The notes under the pieces were generated by a model. That model was not told the origin of the DNA. It ran no database searches and saw only the letters and a list, made by a program, of their open reading frames with translations. DNA of 10,529 nucleotides from Alphaproteobacteria bacterium (GTDB taxonomy: Bacteria > Pseudomonadota > Alphaproteobacteria > Micavibrionales > UBA2020): NCBI GenBank assembly GCA_023136145.1, contig JAGLRU010000398.1, forward strand, positions 1-10,529, in the 5' to 3' direction. Each line of letters starts with the position of its first letter. Position 1 is the stretch's first letter. Positions 6,439-10,529 of this stretch are shown piece by piece. The translations under genes and the position numbers were made by a program.

Positions 6439-6467
6439 TTTATAACGCTTCATAAATCATAAAACAA
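6439..6467 (-). promoter_or_regulatory. Predicted promoter for gmk-devBCA, possibly bidirectional
   Basis: On the minus strand TTGTTT (6467-6462) and TATAAA (6444-6439) are 17 bases apart, giving a leader of about 30 bases before gmk. The same TATA read rightward is TATAAC (6441-6446), with TTCACT (6417-6422) 18 bases upstream, which could serve the divergent dehydrogenase gene. The two -10 elements share 6441-6444. Confidence 0.4.
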
Positions 6468-6484
6468 CACTCGGTTAAAATACT

Positions 6485-7249
6485 ATGAAAAAACAAAAAA
6501 CAATTCTGATTACAGGAGCCTCCAGCGGCATTGGCAAGGCACTAGCGATTCTTTATGCAGAACCGGGCGTAAACATGCTGTTGACGGGGCGTAATGAGGA
6601 ACGGCTTCGGGAGGTTGAAAATTTATGTTTTCAGAAAGGAGCGGCTATCGAAACCTCCGTTCTTTGCGTAACGAACCGTCCAGCTTTTGAAGAAAAGATT
6701 CTTGAGTGGGATGATCGGCTTCCGATTGATATGCTGATTGCTAATGCGGGGATTTCAGGAGGTTCAAAGGATGCTTCTCGTAGCGATGTCAGGTTTCGCG
6801 AAGTCATGGACGTTAATCTCGATGGCACGTTTAATACCATCAATCCCATGATTCCGCGAATGATCGACCGTAAATCGGGACATATTGTTTTAATGAGTTC
6901 AATGGCAGGATTTCGTGGGATACCGAATGCGCCCGCCTATAGCGTCAGCAAAGTTGCGGTGCGTGCTTATGGGGATGCGCTTCGACCCCTGCTGAAACGG
7001 AATGGTATTACTGTCTCGACGATTTTTCCGGGCTTTGTGAAAACGCCGCTTACCGATGTTAATGGCTTCAAAATGCCGTTCATAATGGAAGTAAATCGTG
7101 CAGCGGAAATTATCAGACGTGGGCTTGATGCAAAAAAAGCATCGATTGCTTTCCCGTTTCAGATGCACGCGCTATGCTGGCTCCTTGGGGTGATGCCGAG
7201 ATGTTTTGGCGATGAAATACTAAAACGTGCGCCGAAAAAGGAGCAGTGA
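6485..7249 (+). CDS. Short-chain dehydrogenase/reductase (SDR), classical type
   Basis: This is an NAD(P)-dependent oxidoreductase of unknown substrate. The 254-residue Rossmann protein has the cofactor loop TGASSGIG (10-17), NAG (87-89) and the catalytic set Asn111, Ser139, Tyr152 and Lys156 (YSVSK), all intact, with PGFVKTPL after the sixth strand. Gly35-Arg36 after the second strand suggests NADP(H) preference. The C-terminal tail FQMHALCWLLGVMPRCFGDEIL is hydrophobic and resembles SDRs that act on lipid-like substrates or sit at the membrane; that is a guess. It starts at ATG 6485 with no visible ribosome binding site, is divergent from gmk with 82 bases between, and converges on gspE with 27 bases between stops. 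Confidence 0.85.
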   Translation: MKKQKTILITGASSGIGKALAILYAEPGVNMLLTGRNEERLREVENLCFQKGAAIETSVLCVTNRPAFEEKILEWDDRLPIDMLIANAGISGGSKDASRSDVRFREVMDVNLDGTFNTINPMIPRMIDRKSGHIVLMSSMAGFRGIPNAPAYSVSKVAVRAYGDALRPLLKRNGITVSTIFPGFVKTPLTDVNGFKMPFIMEVNRAAEIIRRGLDAKKASIAFPFQMHALCWLLGVMPRCFGDEILKRAPKKEQ

Positions 7250-7276
7250 TAATCTGATCCAGTAGTAAGGTGGCCG

Positions 7277-9034
7277 TTACATCCGGTCGGCGAAATTGAC
7301 TGTTTTCATCAGTGCTTCAAGGCTGGTAAGTCCTTCGTATACTTTCAAAATACCGTCAGCCCTCATGCTCTTAAAGTTATTTTTGCGAGCGATTTTTTTC
7401 AAATCGGATTTATTTCCGCCTATGGTGATTGCTGTCTCAATCTCCTCATCCATATATAATATCTCATGGATGCCGAGACGTCCTTTGTATCCGCTGTTGT
7501 TGCACTCCTTGCATCCAGCTCCCCTGTAAAGCGTTGGTGGAGATTTTGGATCTGCTTTCAGGAGCTTGCATTCTTCTGGCGATGCCTTGTAGGACTCTTT
7601 ACATTTCAGACAAATCCTCCTTACAAGCCGTTGCGCAAAACAAGAGATAATTGCTCCTGACATCATTCCGGGTTGTAGCCCTAGATCCATCAAGCGTGGA
7701 ATTGCTCCGAAACTATCATTGGTATGTAGAGACGTGAAAACTTGGTGACCAGTCATCGCGGCTTTTAGAGCCTGTTCCGCAGTCACCTTGTCCCGCACCT
7801 CGCCGATGAAAATAATGTCGGGATCTTGACGCAGGAGTGCTTTGACACCTTCACCGAAGGTGAATCCGGCACCATCTCGCACGCTCGACTGTCGGATAAG
7901 ACCTAGCGAATATTCCACTGGATCCTCAAGAGTCATGATATTTACGTCCGGCATATTAATGGCGTTTATCATGGAATAAAGGGTTGTTGTCTTTCCGCTC
8001 CCAGTGGGGCCTGTGATGATGATGATACCTTCCGGTCTGGCAAGTGATTTCTGAATCAGATGCATGTTATGTTCGCTGAAATCCAGCTTTTCAAGCGGCA
8101 TGATGCTTGCGCTTTTATCCAGTACACGCAGCACGATATTTTCGCCATGAATTGTAGGCAGCGCGGATACCCTGAAATCCGCCTCGCGCCCCCCTACGTT
8201 CATGCTAAAACGTCCATCCTGCGGTGTTAGTTTATCGGCAATGTTCATTTGTGACATGATCTTGAGTCTTTGGCACACTCCGTTCCAATATTCACGGTGG
8301 AGTGTATGCATGGTGATAAGATCGCCGTCTATACGGTATCTGACACGCACAAAATTTTCTTCCGGCTCAAAGTGAAGATCCGAGGCACCCATCTTGACTG
8401 CCTCGAATACCATCGCGTTAACGAGCCTAACGATTGGGTGACTATAAGCTTCTTCTTCCGAAAGATTTTCAATATTCTTTTTTGCTGCCGAAATGTCGCC
8501 GGAAATCTCTTTGAGTATAGCATCAATGGAAGTCGATACTCCGTAAGCTTTGTGAATGGCATCTGCGATAATGGCGGGGGAGCAGATTTTAAGATTAAGG
8601 CTGAATCCGCGTGGCAAAACCTGCTTTAGTTTATCTAAAGCTACAACATCGTAAGGATCAGCCATCGCCACGCTGAGTTCACTCTTTTCAGAAGAAATGG
8701 ATATGGGCAACATCTGGTGTTTAAGGGCTTCTTTTTTAACGATGAGTTCAAGTGCTTCCGGATCCAGTAATGTCTTTTTCGGATCGAATTGCTGATAACC
8801 AGTCGATTCTGCCAGAAAAGTTGTCAGAACATCTACATCTAAAAAGCCAAGCTCAACAAGCGTCTCACCAAGCATCTTTCTGTTTTTCTGCTTTTCATGA
8901 AGAGCGACATTAAGCTGATCCATAGTGATTAGCCCCTGCCCCACCAGACGCTCACCAATACGCATTCCCTTTTGCTCCGACACGATTTCCGGAGTATTTA
9001 ACGAAGGAATTTTTTGTATGGAATCGTTTATCAT
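7277..9034 (-). CDS. gspE: GspE/PilB-family secretion or pilus ATPase with MshEN-like N-terminus
   Basis: This cytosolic hexameric ATPase powers assembly of type II secretion pseudopili or type IV pili. It has 585 aa. Residues 25-77 are two MshEN-like repeats (RIGERLVGQGLIT; MLGETLVELGFLD), a fold that binds cyclic di-GMP in MshE. A linker domain runs to ~190, then the conserved N2 domain (ASDLHFEPEENFVRVRYRIDG). The ATPase core has Walker A GPTGSGKTT (342-350), Asp box LEDPVEY (369-375), Walker B DPDIIFIGEVRD (404-415) and His box TGHQVFTSLHT (428-438). A zinc-binding C-M module has Cys475, Cys478, Cys508 and Cys511, as in GspE and PilB but not PilT. Start at ATG 9034 lacks a clear ribosome binding site. 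No other secretion or pilin gene is in the window, so GspE versus PilB/MshE is undecided. Confidence 0.87.
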   Translation of the reverse strand: MINDSIQKIPSLNTPEIVSEQKGMRIGERLVGQGLITMDQLNVALHEKQKNRKMLGETLVELGFLDVDVLTTFLAESTGYQQFDPKKTLLDPEALELIVKKEALKHQMLPISISSEKSELSVAMADPYDVVALDKLKQVLPRGFSLNLKICSPAIIADAIHKAYGVSTSIDAILKEISGDISAAKKNIENLSEEEAYSHPIVRLVNAMVFEAVKMGASDLHFEPEENFVRVRYRIDGDLITMHTLHREYWNGVCQRLKIMSQMNIADKLTPQDGRFSMNVGGREADFRVSALPTIHGENIVLRVLDKSASIMPLEKLDFSEHNMHLIQKSLARPEGIIIITGPTGSGKTTTLYSMINAINMPDVNIMTLEDPVEYSLGLIRQSSVRDGAGFTFGEGVKALLRQDPDIIFIGEVRDKVTAEQALKAAMTGHQVFTSLHTNDSFGAIPRLMDLGLQPGMMSGAIISCFAQRLVRRICLKCKESYKASPEECKLLKADPKSPPTLYRGAGCKECNNSGYKGRLGIHEILYMDEEIETAITIGGNKSDLKKIARKNNFKSMRADGILKVYEGLTSLEALMKTVNFADRM

Positions 9035-9190
9035 TATCTATAAACCACTGTTCTCTATTAGATTTCTCCAGTTTTAGAATGCCATAGAAAAGTTAATAAA
9101 TATAAATTGAAAAGTGCAGATTCGTTTAATATTCTAAATATTATTATTTAATTATGTAATAAAACTGAATGTCAGACATAAGACAACCAA
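9035..9190. other. AT-rich intergenic region between gspE and hldE
   Basis: These 156 bases carry no reading frame longer than about a dozen codons. They must contain the end of the hldE transcript and any promoter of gspE. A weak candidate on the minus strand is TTAAAC-N17-TTTATA just upstream of 9090. An all-AT inverted repeat lies at 9127-9143. I see no GC-rich hairpin with a T-run. Confidence 0.4.
9127..9143. repeat. AT-only inverted repeat (7-base arms, 3-base loop)
   Basis: TAATATT and AATATTA flank the trinucleotide CTA as perfect inverted arms. An all-AT stem is too weak for a good intrinsic terminator, and a regulator site upstream of gspE or chance in AT-rich DNA are both possible. 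Confidence 0.35.
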
Positions 9191-10529
9191 TCAACTCGCC
9201 ATTCTGTTTACGATGTCGGTGGTGCTAAAGCCTTCTTCCATATCGGCGCGAACGATCTTTCCGCCGTACGACATAACGAGATCATATCCGACGACTTCCT
9301 CCAGCTTATACTGGCCTCCCTTGACAAGGAGATCAGGCTTAATTTCCTTAAGCAGAGTGATGGGGGTGTCTTCATCAAAAACGACAACCATATCCACCAT
9401 ATCAAGCGCGGAAAGAATATCCACCCGCGTATCCTGATTTTGCACAGGACGAGAATTACCTTTCAATCGCTTTACGGAGGCATCGCTGTTGATCGCCACA
9501 ATCAGAAAGTCACAGACAGCTTTCGCCTGACGCATAGTGGACAAATGTCCCGAATGCAAAAGATCAAAGCAGCCATTTGTAAATCCAACTTTCAGACCGC
9601 GAACACGCAGACGTTCAGCTTGAGTAGCAGCTTTTTGCAAGGTCGCAAGTTTCGTCGCCTTTAACGCTGAAGAAGGCTTTTCCATGACAATATTTTCCTC
9701 AAGCATAGCACGAATCTCATCCGAACGAACCGTAGCAGTTCCCGGTTTGCCAACCACGATTCCGGCGGCGATGTTGGCCAGTAGTGCCGCATTTCTGATC
9801 GGCAAACCAACCGCCATACCCACAGCAAAAACAGCAACGACCGTGTCGCCTGCACCAGAGACATCATAAATCTCGCGAACTTTCGCGGGAATATGAACGG
9901 GCGTAGCCTCTTTGGAAATAAGGGACATACCATCCTTACTGCGCGTGGCAAGCACCGTCTCAATATCGCAATCCATTATCAGCTTTATGGCGGCGACGCG
10001 GACTTCATCGTCCGTCCCTGTTTTCATGCCAGAGACGACTTCCAATTCTTTACGGTTGGGCGTAATGACGGTCGCGCCGCGATAACGTAGAAAATCGTTC
10101 CCTTTCGGATCGACAATCACTGGCTTGTTATGACGGTTCGCGCAGCCTATCGCTGCAACTATTATTTTGTCAGTGAGCATCCCTTTTTGATAGTCGGATA
10201 AAATGACCGCCCCCATGTTCGGAATGAGTTTTTCAATGCGGCTGATAATTTCGTCTTCTATATCGGCGGAAATAGGCATCGTCTTTTCACAATCCACCCG
10301 CAGCATTTGCTGTGTGCCGCAGACAAAGCGACTTTTAACCGTTGTGGATAGGCTGGATGACGTTTTAAATTCTGCCAGAACTCCGAGTTCCTCTAGTTGT
10401 TTTTTGACATCCGCACCTGCTGCATCATCGCCTACTGTCGCTACTAGCGTCGCATGGACACCTAGTGCTGCTAGATTAGCCACAACATTTCCCGCGCCTC
10501 CCAGAGTGTGTTTCTCACGCTTTGTTAAT
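9191..10529 (-). CDS. hldE: Bifunctional heptose-7-phosphate kinase / heptose-1-phosphate adenylyltransferase (5' end outside window)
   Basis: HldE makes ADP-heptose for the LPS inner core: its first domain phosphorylates D-glycero-beta-D-manno-heptose-7-phosphate at C1, and its second adds AMP after GmhB removes the 7-phosphate. The frame is open to the right edge (445 residues visible), and E. coli HldE has 477, so about 40 residues are missing. The first visible conserved motif is LGGAGNVVANLAALG just inside the edge. The PfkB/ribokinase domain ends with DVSGAGDTV, carrying the catalytic Asp, at about 9840-9865. The nucleotidyltransferase domain has TNGCFDLLHSGH (HxGH motif), INSDASVKRLKG and LLVKGGQY, ending STTDIVNRMAS. 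The GTG at 10483 is an internal Val codon, not the start. It points the same way as gspE, 156 bases away. Confidence 0.94.
   Translation of the reverse strand, partial: LTKREKHTLGGAGNVVANLAALGVHATLVATVGDDAAGADVKKQLEELGVLAEFKTSSSLSTTVKSRFVCGTQQMLRVDCEKTMPISADIEDEIISRIEKLIPNMGAVILSDYQKGMLTDKIIVAAIGCANRHNKPVIVDPKGNDFLRYRGATVITPNRKELEVVSGMKTGTDDEVRVAAIKLIMDCDIETVLATRSKDGMSLISKEATPVHIPAKVREIYDVSGAGDTVVAVFAVGMAVGLPIRNAALLANIAAGIVVGKPGTATVRSDEIRAMLEENIVMEKPSSALKATKLATLQKAATQAERLRVRGLKVGFTNGCFDLLHSGHLSTMRQAKAVCDFLIVAINSDASVKRLKGNSRPVQNQDTRVDILSALDMVDMVVVFDEDTPITLLKEIKPDLLVKGGQYKLEEVVGYDLVMSYGGKIVRADMEEGFSTTDIVNRMAS

Noticed and set aside
8270..8629. 119-codon open frame antisense to gspE
   Set aside because: It mirrors a well-conserved ATPase gene and shows no independent start signals or domain.
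10481..10483. GTG as the start of hldE
   Set aside because: The frame continues upstream into the conserved GGAGN motif of the kinase domain and remains open to the edge, so this is an internal valine codon.

Overview
The window reads as chromosomal DNA of a Gram-negative bacterium, most likely an alphaproteobacterium with a moderate, roughly mid-40s GC content (judged by eye). The guanylate kinase, ClpB N-terminus and tadA/rluB head-to-head pair all look like alphaproteobacterial versions. A bifunctional HldE implies heptose-containing LPS and so an outer membrane. Nothing points to phage, plasmid, IS, CRISPR, tRNA or rRNA. This is a densely packed housekeeping and envelope region of ten genes.

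Layout, left to right. (1) The N-terminal third of clpB runs leftward off the window edge. (2) A 72-codon gene of unknown function lies divergent to clpB, with a near-consensus promoter and a strong ribosome binding site. (3) A 274-base gap follows, with a probable promoter near its right end, and then aroK (shikimate kinase). (4) aroK converges on tadA (tRNA adenosine deaminase) with 4 bases between stops. tadA is divergent from an rluB-type pseudouridine synthase, with 20 bases between start codons. (5) rluB converges, 2 bases apart, on a leftward unit transcribed gmk-devB-devC-devA, whose four genes overlap at every junction. This joins guanylate kinase to a complete DevBCA-type export pump (membrane-fusion protein, permease, ATPase). 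(6) Divergent from gmk is a classical short-chain dehydrogenase. (7) Converging on it is a GspE/PilB-family secretion ATPase with an N-terminal MshEN-like domain. (8) After an AT-rich 156-base gap comes hldE, cut by the right edge.

Functions fall into three groups: information and quality control (clpB, tadA, rluB), core metabolism (aroK, gmk), and envelope building or export (devBCA, gspE, hldE). The most notable features are the gmk-devBCA coupling, two divergent gene pairs that seem to share one TATA-centred -10 element, and the strongly signalled small orphan gene. I found no clear new defence or mobile system.
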